Made by a program: the position numbers and the translations under genes
Shown here: positions 9,114 to 17,483 of the stretch, in pieces
Layout: every line of letters starts with the position of its first letter
Position numbering within the stretch: position 1 is the first letter of the stretch
Assembly: GCF_003129485.1 (NCBI RefSeq)
Contig: NZ_QFFG01000002.1
Location: forward strand, 62,001 to 126,000
Direction of reading: 5' to 3'
Length of the DNA stretch: 64,000 nucleotides
Origin: Polaribacter aquimarinus
GTDB lineage: Bacteria; Bacteroidota; Bacteroidia; Flavobacteriales; Flavobacteriaceae
Notes under the pieces: model-generated
The model's database searches: none
Seen by the model: the letters and a program-made list of their open reading frames with translations, nothing else
What the model was told of the DNA's origin: nothing

Positions 9114-10541
9114 TTAGTTTACGATAATTTTTTTATGTATAATTCTATTTTTTAAATTGGTAATTTTTAAAAGATACATTCCTTTAGAAATTCCCTTTAA
9201 AGAAATGGTTTCTTGTTGTGAATTCAATATATTTTGTCCTTTTAAATTATATAAAGCAACATTTTTTATTTGAATTCCGCTTATAGTAATTTGATCAGAA
9301 GCAGGATTTGGATATAAATTGACTTTAGCCATAAATTTATCATCTATAGACAAGACTGAGTTAAAACTATACGCTCTAACACCCCCAAAGTCTTCTGTAC
9401 TTAAATTAAAATCTGAAGCTCCAGCTACTAAATTTCCATTTTTAACTTCTACAGAAGATCCTATATTATCACCAGAAACATCTCCAGTAATAGTAGTTCC
9501 AACCTGAGTCCAAGAACCATTATTGTATTTATACAATTGAATATAACCTTTGTTGTTATCCGCTACTCTTGAAGCGACTGAGACTAAGTTTCCCGTATTA
9601 TCTAAATTAGACGTCAAAATATCACTATTCATTCCAGTAATATCATTCCCTAATTGCATCCATTGCGTTCCGTTAAATTCATATACTTTAACAACTCCTT
9701 TTACTTTAAAAGATATTCTGTTTCCATCATCATTTATACTAACATTTGTTAATCTATCATTATCTGAAGCTCCAATAATATCAGAACCTACTTTATTCCA
9801 ACCTCCGCTTACAAAGTCGAAGACTCTTACTAAACCTTTGTTAACTCCACCAGAATCAAATCCTGATCCACTAGCTACTATTCTATTTCCGTCTTTACTA
9901 ATATCTACTGAATCACCAAAATTATCGTTAGCCATATCACCATCAATTTCACTACCCATTTGGTTCCAATTTGTACCATCGAAACTATACATTCTAATAT
10001 GACCATTACTAGCAAATTGATTACCAGTATTAGCATCATTAAAAATAGCTCCAACAATAATTTTTGTTCCATCACCGTTAATAGCAATTCTTCCTCCAAA
10101 AGTATCTCCATTAGTTTCTCCTACAATATCATTTCCTATTTGAACATATTGTCCTGATGAAAATTTAAATACTTTTACATAACCTGGGCCTGTATAATTC
10201 CCATCACCCAATTGCGTAGCTCCAACTGCAACTGTATTTCCTACTTCATTCATTGCAACTGCAACTCCAAAAGTATCGCCATCAGAATTTCCTAGCAAAT
10301 CGTTTCCTAATTTTACCCAATTGTTGTTTTGTAGGTTATAAATTCTTGCAAATCCTTTTTGATCTCCACTATATTGATATGGAGCAGAAGATATTAAATA
10401 ATCTCCATTATTATTAATAGATGCTTTTTGACCAAAATTTGCTTTTGCTTCAGAAAAAACAATTTTTGCACCAATTTGATCTTGAGAAAATGCATAAATT
10501 GTTAAAAATAATAATACGAATGTGTGTAATTGTGTTTTCAT
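9114..10541 (-). CDS. Secreted seven-repeat beta-propeller protein with T9SS sorting domain
   Basis: This 475-residue protein has a signal peptide (MKTQLHTFVLLFLTIYAFSQ). Seven repeats of about 55 residues follow, each opening like IGNDIVGETNGDTFG or a variant (IGAKIV, LGNDLLG, IGNDIVG, MGSEIDG, VGSDIIG, LGNDITG, VGTTITG) and then a strand such as VAMNEVGNTVAVGA. Seven repeats fit a seven-bladed propeller of the FG-GAP/integrin-alpha-like type. The last 75 residues (NLYPNPASDQITISG to KKIIVN) are a type A T9SS C-terminal sorting domain, so the protein should be exported across the outer membrane and attached to the surface or released. Ligand unknown. The LytTR regulator gene is the next gene upstream on the same strand. 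Confidence 0.85.
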   Translation of the reverse strand: MKTQLHTFVLLFLTIYAFSQDQIGAKIVFSEAKANFGQKASINNNGDYLISSAPYQYSGDQKGFARIYNLQNNNWVKLGNDLLGNSDGDTFGVAVAMNEVGNTVAVGATQLGDGNYTGPGYVKVFKFSSGQYVQIGNDIVGETNGDTFGGRIAINGDGTKIIVGAIFNDANTGNQFASNGHIRMYSFDGTNWNQMGSEIDGDMANDNFGDSVDISKDGNRIVASGSGFDSGGVNKGLVRVFDFVSGGWNKVGSDIIGASDNDRLTNVSINDDGNRISFKVKGVVKVYEFNGTQWMQLGNDITGMNSDILTSNLDNTGNLVSVASRVADNNKGYIQLYKYNNGSWTQVGTTITGDVSGDNIGSSVEVKNGNLVAGASDFNLSTEDFGGVRAYSFNSVLSIDDKFMAKVNLYPNPASDQITISGIQIKNVALYNLKGQNILNSQQETISLKGISKGMYLLKITNLKNRIIHKKIIVN

Positions 10542-10562
10542 AATTTAATGGTTTTTCATTAA

Positions 10563-10618
10563 AAGTATTTGAAAAACTTAATAAAATAAGGTTCTTGGGA
10601 CGAATGACAAGTATTTGA
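10563..10618. promoter_or_regulatory. Direct repeat AAGTATTTGA in the promoter region of the propeller gene
   Basis: The ten-base sequence AAGTATTTGA occurs at 10563-10572 and again at 10609-10618, 46 bases apart, in the 90-base gap between the LytTR regulator and the propeller gene. LytTR proteins usually bind spaced direct repeats, and the neighbouring gene encodes one. Operator function is inferred. Confidence 0.35.
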
Positions 10619-10631
10619 GTACGAATTACAA

Positions 10632-12386
10632 TTACACCTTTAAATTAGTTTTAAAAGTTCTAGAGACAGGAATTTCTATATTGGGTTCTAAAATAACTGA
10701 ATTGCTATTTATTACCTTAATAAAATTTTTATTTATAATATAAGATCGATGTGTTTTGATGAAATTTGGAGGCAATTGCTCTAAAACATTTTTTAAATGA
10801 TTTCTATCTAACATTTTTTTATCTTTATAATAATACTCAACATAATTTCTTTCTGCTTTTATATATTTAATATCATCTAAATAAATTTTTTGCTTATTAC
10901 TTAAAATGATGTTTTTCCTTTCAACTTTCTTTATAATTTCTTCTTTTTCCTCTTCAATTATTTTCGATTTTTTATCACTCTTTTTATATGCTTTAAAGTA
11001 ATAAAATAGAAAGGCTAATAAAATGAATGAAATAGCAATAATTGAAAACAAATTATTTTTAATTACTGAAAGTGTAGCACTTAAAGTTGAATTTTTTTCT
11101 TGAAGACTTTCTACCTCTTCTCTATATTTAATAATATTTACAAATGCCTCTTTTTGATTAGCAATTATTTGCTGTGTAATTCTGTTTGCATAGGTTTTGT
11201 ATTTGATACTTTTATTTTTATCAATGTCTATGTAGTGATTAGAAAGTGCATCATAACTAAAATACACATAATCTAAAAACTGAGTAGTATCTACTTGTTG
11301 CAAATTATTTTCTAATTTTTCTGCATAAAAAACTGCTGAATCTTTTTGATTACTCTTGGTAAAATAATCTAACAAGTAATTATGTACATTTAAAGCCACA
11401 AAAGATCTTTTGGTTTTATAAGCTACGGGTTTAAATTTTAAAGAATATAATCGATATGAAGTAAGATTATTAGTAGATTTTGCTATTTCACAAAGTTGTT
11501 CATATTTTGAAAAAACGATTCTTGCATTCAAACTATCACTAATAGAATTTAAAACATTTTCTCCTTTTTTATAACTCGTTTCGTGAATGTAAAACTTTGC
11601 TAGATATAATTTTGCGAAGGGTAAAATATCTAAAATATCATTCTCTATCATATAAATTTCAGCTTCTTTAGCTTTTTTTATTAATGGAATAACATCTTTA
11701 GACTTTATTGGTCTTGGAATTAGTTGATAAGAAATATCTAATTCTGTAATTTTTGCTGAGGCAACCTCTTTTGAATTATTGCTTTTTTTAGCATATTTAA
11801 TTTCTAGGTTATTATAATTTAATGCTTTTCCTAACTCTTTTCTATTTCTATGTAATAACGAAATTCTACCTACTAACTCTGTAATTATATCATATTTCTG
11901 AGTTGTTTTAATCTCTTCATAAAGATTTTTAAATTCTAACAATCCTTTTTCTGATGAAATTTTTCCTTGACGAATGCTATAATAAATTTCTCTGATTTTA
12001 AATTTCAGAAAATCATTATTAAGCTTAGAAATATTTTTCTCTTTAGCTAACTTTAATCCTTTTCTAAAAAAATAATACACAGTTGTTGTATCTTGTTTTA
12101 CAATAGCTGCATTAATTTTAGATGTAAAACTTCTGATAATTAATTTAGGAACCTTAGATTTTTCAGCATAAAAAACAGCAGAGTCTGCATATTTTTCTTG
12201 ATTTTCTGTTAATTTTAGTAAACCTGATTTTTGAGATAATTGGTTATACAAAATACTTCTAGTAGAATCGTATTTTGTTTTTTTTAATGCTTCTAATTTT
12301 TCTTGAATAACAGTGTTTTCTTCTATAGTTTGAGAATGTAAAGTAACATTCCATAACAGTAAGAAAAATATAAAATACCTTTTCAT
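10632..12386 (-). CDS. Membrane-anchored TPR/LytTR transcriptional regulator
   Basis: The 584 residues show an N-terminal signal peptide (MKRYFIFFLLLWNVTLHSQ), about 400 residues of helical TPR-like repeats outside the cytoplasm and one membrane helix at about 446-463 (LFSIIAISFILLAFLFYYF). A charged linker (470-492) and a cytoplasmic LytTR DNA-binding domain (about 495-584) follow, with DDIKYIKAERNYVEYYY and PPNFIKTHRSYIINKNFI. This layout is common in Bacteroidota one-component regulators that sense something in the periplasm and bind DNA directly. The T9SS propeller gene lies just downstream in the same orientation and is the obvious candidate target. The signal is unknown. Confidence 0.85.
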   Translation of the reverse strand: MKRYFIFFLLLWNVTLHSQTIEENTVIQEKLEALKKTKYDSTRSILYNQLSQKSGLLKLTENQEKYADSAVFYAEKSKVPKLIIRSFTSKINAAIVKQDTTTVYYFFRKGLKLAKEKNISKLNNDFLKFKIREIYYSIRQGKISSEKGLLEFKNLYEEIKTTQKYDIITELVGRISLLHRNRKELGKALNYNNLEIKYAKKSNNSKEVASAKITELDISYQLIPRPIKSKDVIPLIKKAKEAEIYMIENDILDILPFAKLYLAKFYIHETSYKKGENVLNSISDSLNARIVFSKYEQLCEIAKSTNNLTSYRLYSLKFKPVAYKTKRSFVALNVHNYLLDYFTKSNQKDSAVFYAEKLENNLQQVDTTQFLDYVYFSYDALSNHYIDIDKNKSIKYKTYANRITQQIIANQKEAFVNIIKYREEVESLQEKNSTLSATLSVIKNNLFSIIAISFILLAFLFYYFKAYKKSDKKSKIIEEEKEEIIKKVERKNIILSNKQKIYLDDIKYIKAERNYVEYYYKDKKMLDRNHLKNVLEQLPPNFIKTHRSYIINKNFIKVINSNSVILEPNIEIPVSRTFKTNLKV

Positions 12387-12491
12387 AGAAATTATTATTT
12401 AGCTAAAATAATGATTTTTAATTCTTTAAAAGTAAAACTTAAATTGTGAATAAATTATTTACAATTATTTAAAATGGTATTGCTATTTTTT

Positions 12492-12499
12492 TAATTTTG
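12492..12499 (+). promoter_or_regulatory. -7 promoter box very close to the SPOR gene start
   Basis: TAATTTTG fits TAnnTTTG and ends only five bases before the ATG at 12505. If used, the transcript would begin at or beside the start codon, giving a leaderless or near-leaderless mRNA. No -33 TTG at proper spacing is visible. Confidence 0.35.
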
Positions 12500-12504
12500 T
12501 TATA

Positions 12505-13416
12505 ATGACAATAGCGAATTACATAAACGATTTATTATACAGATATGACTGTGTAATTGTACCTGACTTTGGAGGTTTTGTAACCAATAGAGTTGGTGCA
12601 AAATTAGATAACTCATCTCATACCTTTTATCCACCTACTAAACAGATTTCATTTAACAGTCATCTAAAACATAACGATGGTTTATTAGCCAATTATATTG
12701 CCTCTTCAGAAAACATTTCTTTTGAAAAGGCTTCTACCGCTATATCTTTGTCAGTTATAAAATGGAAAAACGAAATTCAATCTAACACCATTCTAATTGA
12801 TAATTTAGGAAGTTTATCCTTGAACGAAGAAAAACAAATCATTTTTGATCCAAATTCTAAAGTTAATTATTTAACTGAATCATTTGGTTTAACATCTTTT
12901 AACTCTTCAGAAGTATCTAGATATAAACAAGAAGTAAAACCTTTAATTCCTGCTGTTCAAAAAGAAGACAAAAAAGGAATTCCTGTATTTATAAAATATG
13001 CTGCCACTGCTGCAATTTTATTAACATTAAGTTTCGTTGGCTATAATGGCTATCAAAATAATCAACACAAAAAAGTTTTAGCAGAACAAGAAAAAGCCTT
13101 AGAGAAAAAAATTCAAACAGCAACTTTTGTTATTTCTAATCCTTTACCTACAATCAACTTAAATGTTACTAAAGCACCACAAAAACCTTTTCATATAATT
13201 GCTGGGGCTTTTCAGTTTAAAGAAAATGCTGAAAAAAAAGTAAAGCAGTTAAGAGCAAAGGGTTTCGATGCTAAAATAATTGGAGTAAACAAATGGGGAT
13301 TAACTCAAGTAACTTTTAATAGTTACTCCAATAGAAGAGATGCAACCAACAACTTGTATAGAATTCAAGATACTGTTTCTGAAGATGCTTGGTTACTGAT
13401 TAAGAAATTAGACTAA
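12505..13416 (+). CDS. HU-CCDC81 and SPOR domain protein
   Basis: Residues 1-135 of this 303-residue protein match the two HU-like CCDC81 domains of Bacteroidota (ANYINDLLYRYDCVIVPDFGGFVTN, here split as YINDLLYRYDCVIVP then DFGGFV). A single membrane helix follows near 163-182 (YAATAAILLTLSFVGYNGY). The last 75 residues form a SPOR domain (FHIIAGAFQFKENAEKKV, then RAKGFDAKIIGVNKWGLTQV), which binds glycan strands of peptidoglycan lacking stem peptides. It should tie the inner membrane to the cell wall, probably at division sites. It starts a short plus-strand series with the thioesterase and MscS genes, though the thioesterase has its own box. Confidence 0.88.
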   Translation: MTIANYINDLLYRYDCVIVPDFGGFVTNRVGAKLDNSSHTFYPPTKQISFNSHLKHNDGLLANYIASSENISFEKASTAISLSVIKWKNEIQSNTILIDNLGSLSLNEEKQIIFDPNSKVNYLTESFGLTSFNSSEVSRYKQEVKPLIPAVQKEDKKGIPVFIKYAATAAILLTLSFVGYNGYQNNQHKKVLAEQEKALEKKIQTATFVISNPLPTINLNVTKAPQKPFHIIAGAFQFKENAEKKVKQLRAKGFDAKIIGVNKWGLTQVTFNSYSNRRDATNNLYRIQDTVSEDAWLLIKKLD

Positions 13417-13465
13417 TTTTTCTTTCTTTCTGTAGTTACATATTACTTTTATAATGAGTGATGCT

Positions 13466-13473
13466 TATCTTTG
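13466..13473 (+). promoter_or_regulatory. -7 promoter box for the thioesterase gene
   Basis: TATCTTTG fits TAnnTTTG and lies 15 bases before the ATG at 13489, a normal distance for flavobacterial promoters. Confidence 0.5.
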
Positions 13474-13488
13474 TAAAAATATTTTTTT

Positions 13489-13998
13489 ATGGAAGCAAAA
13501 ACCCCTAAAGAATCTTTAACGGTACTAACAGATTTAGTTTTACCTGGCGAAACCAATTATTTAGACAACCTTTTTGGTGGTGAATTATTAGCAAGAATGG
13601 ATAGAGCTTGTAGTATTGCTGCAAGAAGACACTCTAGAAGAATTGTAGTTACTGCTTCTGTAAACCATGTCGCATTTAACAAAGCCACTCCTGTTGGAAG
13701 CGTTGTAACTATAGAAGCAAAAGTATCAAGAGCTTTTAAATCTTCTATGGAAATTTATGTAGATGTTTGGATTGAGGACAGGCAATCAGGTTTAAGAACA
13801 AAAGTAAACGAAGGAATTTACACTTTTGTTGCTGTTGATGAAACCGGAAAACCAGTTGTGATTCCTCAAATAATACCAGAAACAGATTTAGAAAAAGAAC
13901 GTTTTGATGGAGCTCTAAGAAGAAAACAATTAAGTTTGGTCTTAGCCGGGAAATTAAATCCAAATGATGCTACTGCCTTAAAAGCATTATTTAGTTAA
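13489..13998 (+). CDS. Acyl-CoA thioesterase (hotdog fold)
   Basis: A 169-residue cytoplasmic protein of the hotdog-fold acyl-CoA hydrolase family (YciA/ACOT-like), which releases free acid and CoA from acyl-CoA. Family features are the central hotdog helix (NYLDNLFGGELLARMDRA) and the following strands VVTASVNHVAFNKATPVGSV and KSSMEIYVDVWIEDR. Length and layout match single-domain members that assemble as hexamers. The 30 residues after the fold (KERFDGALRRKQLSLVLAGK) are also typical. The MscS-like gene follows after ten bases and probably shares its transcript. Chain-length preference cannot be read from sequence. Confidence 0.9.
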   Translation: MEAKTPKESLTVLTDLVLPGETNYLDNLFGGELLARMDRACSIAARRHSRRIVVTASVNHVAFNKATPVGSVVTIEAKVSRAFKSSMEIYVDVWIEDRQSGLRTKVNEGIYTFVAVDETGKPVVIPQIIPETDLEKERFDGALRRKQLSLVLAGKLNPNDATALKALFS

Positions 13999-14008
13999 AT
14001 TTACAAGT

Positions 14009-14497
14009 ATGGAAATAGACAATCATAAATTAATTTATTCAATTGCAATATTAGTTGTTGCATTTTTAGTTCGTTTAATTATTTCTAGTTCTCTTCGAAA
14101 AATTCGTATAAAGTTTGGTTTTCAAAAATCGAGAATTGTAGCAATTAATAAAATTATTACCATTTTACTTTATGTAACTGCAATTACCATAATTGCATTT
14201 ATTTGGGGGGTAAGCGATGAGCAATTTCTATTATTTGTTTCTTCTTTTTTAACAGTTCTTGGAATTGCTTTTTTTGCACAGTGGTCTATTCTTTCTAATA
14301 TCACCGCTGGTGTAATTTTATTTGTAAATTATCCTGTAAAAATTGGTGACACCATAACTATTATGGAAAAAGACAACGATATTGTTGGTGAAATTAAAGA
14401 TATTGGTGCTTTTTTTATCACTTTACAAACTAAAAAAGGAGATTATATTAGTTTGCCAAATTCTCAAATTTTACAAAAAATGATAAGATTTAAATAA
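14009..14497 (+). CDS. Short MscS-family mechanosensitive channel
   Basis: At 162 residues this is much shorter than E. coli MscS (286). It keeps two or three membrane helices, ending in a Gly/Ala-rich pore-helix equivalent (FLTVLGIAFFAQWSILSNITAG), and the beta domain that follows (VNYPVKIGDTITIMEKDND, VGEIKDIGAFFITLQTKKGD). It lacks the C-terminal alpha/beta vestibule domain and stops just after the SLPNSQI motif. Such minimal MscS proteins occur in other Bacteroidota, so this looks complete rather than broken; the frame is intact. It should release solutes on hypo-osmotic shock. It follows the thioesterase gene closely and converges on the EnvC-like gene, leaving two bases between the stops. 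Confidence 0.85.
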   Translation: MEIDNHKLIYSIAILVVAFLVRLIISSSLRKIRIKFGFQKSRIVAINKIITILLYVTAITIIAFIWGVSDEQFLLFVSSFLTVLGIAFFAQWSILSNITAGVILFVNYPVKIGDTITIMEKDNDIVGEIKDIGAFFITLQTKKGDYISLPNSQILQKMIRFK

Positions 14498-14499
14498 AC

Positions 14500-15729
14500 T
14501 TATCTTTTTAACATCCAAGAGGCTGGATTTAATCGGGTTGTGTTTTTAAATAACACAAAAATAAGTTTTGTTTTGTTTGATATTTTGTCTGTAAATATTT
14601 CACCTAATCTTTGACCTGTTTTTATATTATCTCCTTTTTTAACATTTGTTTCTTCTAAATTATTATAAGAAGATATATAATTTCCATGTTGAATTAATAC
14701 ATTTTTCCTTCCTTCAGAACTTACCATAACATTCAATACTATTCCCTTAAAAATTGCTAAAGCATTGTTTCCTTTTTTTGTAACAATATGCAAACCTGTG
14801 CCATTAATTGTTATTCCTGGAAATGTAGGATGTGGTTGTTTACCAAAACGTCTTACTACTAAACCTTCTTCCACTGGCCAAGGCAATTTACCTTTATTCA
14901 ATTCAAATTTTGCAGCCAAAGCTTTGGCTTCTGGACTCAATAAAAACTCATTCTTTTTAGATGATTTCGATTTTAGTTTTGTTCTTGCTATTCTATTTGC
15001 TCTCGCAATTTCTGCTCTAATCAATTTATCTATTCTGGCCGTTAATTTTTTCTCGGCCTTCACTTTGTTCTGAAGTTCTTTTTTGTATTTATTCTCCTTC
15101 TTTTTTATAGTAGAAATTAACTTTTCCTGCTTTTTCTTATCGGTTTCTATTTCTGCTTTTTGCTTTTTTTCCGATAAAATTAAAGTATCTTTTACTCTCT
15201 TTTGATACAATAATGAGTCATTTAATTTTTGAATGATATTGGTTTGTAAAACAATTTCTTCTCCTTGTTTTTTACGAAATTTAGTATACTGTTTCATATA
15301 CTCCAATCGTTTATAGGCTTGATAAAAATTCTGAGAAGACAACAAAAACATTGTTTTACTTTGTTGAGACTTGCTCTTGTAAGATTTAAAAATCATATCT
15401 GCATAATCTTTTTTTAAATCTGCTAACTTTTTACCTAAATTTTTAATTTTAGTTTCATTATTTAAAATTTCTTTAGATAATATAGTAGCCTCAGAATTAA
15501 TTGTGGCAATTAATTTAACTCTAACATTAATCTTCTTATTAATGTCTTTTAAATCTTCGAGAGCGTTTTTTTCTTTCTTCTTCTCATTAAAAAGCAAGTT
15601 ATTTACCTGCTTCATTTCTAAATTCAATTTTTTACGTTGTGCTTCTAATTGCTTTCTGGTTTGTGCAGAAATAGAAAAAAAACCAATTGATAAAAATAAA
15701 ATTAATATGTAAAAACTTTTATTTGTCAT
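14500..15729 (-). CDS. EnvC-like murein hydrolase activator (degenerate M23/LytM)
   Basis: The 409 residues show a signal peptide (MTNKSFYILILFLSIGFFSISAQ, cleaved after AQ), a long coiled coil (about 25-255, rich in Lys, Glu and Leu heptads) and a C-terminal LytM/peptidase M23 fold from about 285. The zinc ligands of active M23 enzymes are missing: the first His-Asp motif reads GLHIVTKKG without the Asp, and the usual HxH strand reads KLIFVLFKN. That is the pattern of EnvC, which activates amidases rather than cutting peptidoglycan itself. The start codon overlaps the DUF4292 stop by one base, so it ends a four-gene envelope operon running from 18500 to 14500. Confidence 0.88.
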   Translation of the reverse strand: MTNKSFYILILFLSIGFFSISAQTRKQLEAQRKKLNLEMKQVNNLLFNEKKKEKNALEDLKDINKKINVRVKLIATINSEATILSKEILNNETKIKNLGKKLADLKKDYADMIFKSYKSKSQQSKTMFLLSSQNFYQAYKRLEYMKQYTKFRKKQGEEIVLQTNIIQKLNDSLLYQKRVKDTLILSEKKQKAEIETDKKKQEKLISTIKKKENKYKKELQNKVKAEKKLTARIDKLIRAEIARANRIARTKLKSKSSKKNEFLLSPEAKALAAKFELNKGKLPWPVEEGLVVRRFGKQPHPTFPGITINGTGLHIVTKKGNNALAIFKGIVLNVMVSSEGRKNVLIQHGNYISSYNNLEETNVKKGDNIKTGQRLGEIFTDKISNKTKLIFVLFKNTTRLNPASWMLKR

Positions 15730-16499
15730 TACAGCTTAATTTGTTTATATCCTTTGGGTATAGAAAAATTCGTGTCAAAATTAGTATCAAACACAACAGA
15801 CTTAAGAATAAAATCAATATTAGTAAATTTATTCGGTTGCTTCGCTTTTATTTTAATTTCTGATGGAAAAATAGTATTATCGACTACATCATAAGAAGGA
15901 TAAATAATATCTAAACGTTTATTTTTTTCTGCATCCACTATAGATTGTTTATCTAATTTGAAGTGCGAGGGATTTATGGTGAAGAAAATATTAAATAATT
16001 TTGCTTGTTTCTCAGGAGACAAAATATACGAGTTATCAGCAATAGTAACATTTTGTTTTACTTCTTTTACATTTAATAAAGATTGACCTAATAATAAATT
16101 TTGGAGCTGATTAAAATTAATATCTGTACCCAATAGTTTTTTTAACATGGTAAAATCACCTTCAAAATAGTTCTTAGCATAAGGAGAGTAATAACTCACA
16201 GATGTTGGTGTAATTTTAGCTTTAAAAATCGTAATAAATTTGGTTCCTTTTAACCAAATAATCTCATCCTTTTTCATTCTTAAGCTAACAGAAATACTCT
16301 GTTTTAGCTTTCCATTATTAAAATTAGCTTTTAATTTGGCATTTACCGTTTTTTTATCAAAATTAGAAGCTATATGTTTTCTTGCTACTTTTTTTGCAGA
16401 CATTTCTTTAGCAATACTACCAGAGCTCATTACATTTCTTTTGGTTTTACAGGAAGCAAAAACAATAAAAAAAACAATGAAATATTTTACAAACCTCAT
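15729..16499 (-). CDS. DUF4292 lipoprotein
   Basis: This 256-residue protein has a lipobox (VFASC, Cys17) after a short signal peptide, so it is an anchored lipoprotein. The mature part has the beta-rich character of DUF4292, a Bacteroidota family with a LolA/LolB-like look: strands such as KLKANFNNGKLKQSISVSL, EIIWLKGTKFITIFKAKITP and TSVSYYSPYAKNYFEGDF. In this phylum DUF4292 genes usually sit between a TPR gene and an EnvC-like gene, as here. A role in lipid or lipoprotein handling at the outer membrane is inference from fold resemblance only. Confidence 0.8.
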   Translation of the reverse strand: MRFVKYFIVFFIVFASCKTKRNVMSSGSIAKEMSAKKVARKHIASNFDKKTVNAKLKANFNNGKLKQSISVSLRMKKDEIIWLKGTKFITIFKAKITPTSVSYYSPYAKNYFEGDFTMLKKLLGTDINFNQLQNLLLGQSLLNVKEVKQNVTIADNSYILSPEKQAKLFNIFFTINPSHFKLDKQSIVDAEKNKRLDIIYPSYDVVDNTIFPSEIKIKAKQPNKFTNIDFILKSVVFDTNFDTNFSIPKGYKQIKL

Positions 16500-16502
16500 G
16501 TA

Positions 16503-17483
16503 TTAGATCTTTAGTTTTTTAAACTTTTCTTGATACTTTTTTTCTTCTTTACTATTTCCTAAACTTTTATAAGACTTTATCATTTCTTTATAAAAATCTC
16601 CTTCCATTTTGTCCTCAACTACAAAATCAATACCATTTTTTAAAGTAGTTAACGCTTTTTTATATTTTTTCTGATAATTTAATGCTTTTGCTTTCATCAA
16701 ATAAACATAGGGTTGAGCGGGAAAAAGCTCAATTCCTATAGTAGCATATTTTAATAATTCTTTGATATTATTGGCTGAATTCTTTAAAATTTGTTTTAAA
16801 ATAGGGTAAGATTTATTTGTTTTAAATTGATCTATTAATGGAGTTGTATCTTCTGTTTTTTCTTCTGATACTGATTTTCCTTTTCTTTTTTCTAAACTTT
16901 TTTTTATCCTTTTAAAATTTATTGGAAGTACATTTTCTGTTTCCATATCATCCATTAAAGAAATTGCTTTTTTATAATCTCTATTTTGCAAATATAACCT
17001 AAGTAAAAATTCTCTTTCTTTAGAATTTTTAAGCACCAATCTTTGTTGAACCTTTATCGCATCTCCAAAATCTCTTCTTTTAATATGAATTTTAATTAAA
17101 TGCTTTTGCATCCAAATATTATTTGGGTTTTTCTGCAAAGCTCTATTAATGTATTCTTTTGCAAGTACTGTTTTATTTAACTGAAGGTAGTTTTTTGAAA
17201 ACTCAAAAAAAACAGAGGCATCATTAGCTAAAATCTGATTACAACTCTCTAAATTTTCAAGAGCTTTTTGATAGTTTCCAATTGATTTATGAGATAAAGC
17301 TTTAAAAAAAAATTGTTGAAATTTTAATTCTTTTTCTTCAGTTAAATCTTTGGCTTCTGGAATGCTATCTTGAGCAAAACTATTATAAGAAAAGAGAATA
17401 TAAAACAAAGACAAAAGAGACAATTTTAAAATATAAAGTTGTCTCTCTTTTCTTATCTTTTGTTTCTTTATTCTGTAAATCAT
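16503..17483 (-). CDS. Secreted TPR-repeat protein
   Basis: The 326 residues begin with a basic stretch and a signal peptide ending in SFAQ. TPR-like helix pairs follow (for example SHKSIGNYQKALENLESCNQ, then VLAKEYINRALQKNPNNIWM and GIELFPAQPYVYLMKAKAL) and a charged linker near 197-212. It should be periplasmic and act as a scaffold. The spacing is three bases to the DUF4292 gene downstream and zero to the nucleotidyltransferase upstream, so all belong to one operon. Its partners are probably the envelope proteins beside it. Confidence 0.8.
   Translation of the reverse strand: MIYRIKKQKIRKERQLYILKLSLLSLFYILFSYNSFAQDSIPEAKDLTEEKELKFQQFFFKALSHKSIGNYQKALENLESCNQILANDASVFFEFSKNYLQLNKTVLAKEYINRALQKNPNNIWMQKHLIKIHIKRRDFGDAIKVQQRLVLKNSKEREFLLRLYLQNRDYKKAISLMDDMETENVLPINFKRIKKSLEKRKGKSVSEEKTEDTTPLIDQFKTNKSYPILKQILKNSANNIKELLKYATIGIELFPAQPYVYLMKAKALNYQKKYKKALTTLKNGIDFVVEDKMEGDFYKEMIKSYKSLGNSKEEKKYQEKFKKLKI

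Noticed and set aside
9550-10002. A 150-codon plus-strand frame inside the T9SS propeller gene
   Set aside because: It lies antisense within a clear repeat protein with signal peptide and sorting domain, and its Ser/Pro/Leu-rich sequence is what the repeats give in reverse.
14009-14497. Mini-MscS as a truncated pseudogene
   Set aside because: The frame is intact, the pore helix and beta domain are complete and the gene ends cleanly; short MscS forms are known.
14765-15073. A 102-codon plus-strand frame opposite the EnvC-like gene
   Set aside because: It is the shadow of the LytM domain and coiled coil; no promoter or start context and no recognisable family.
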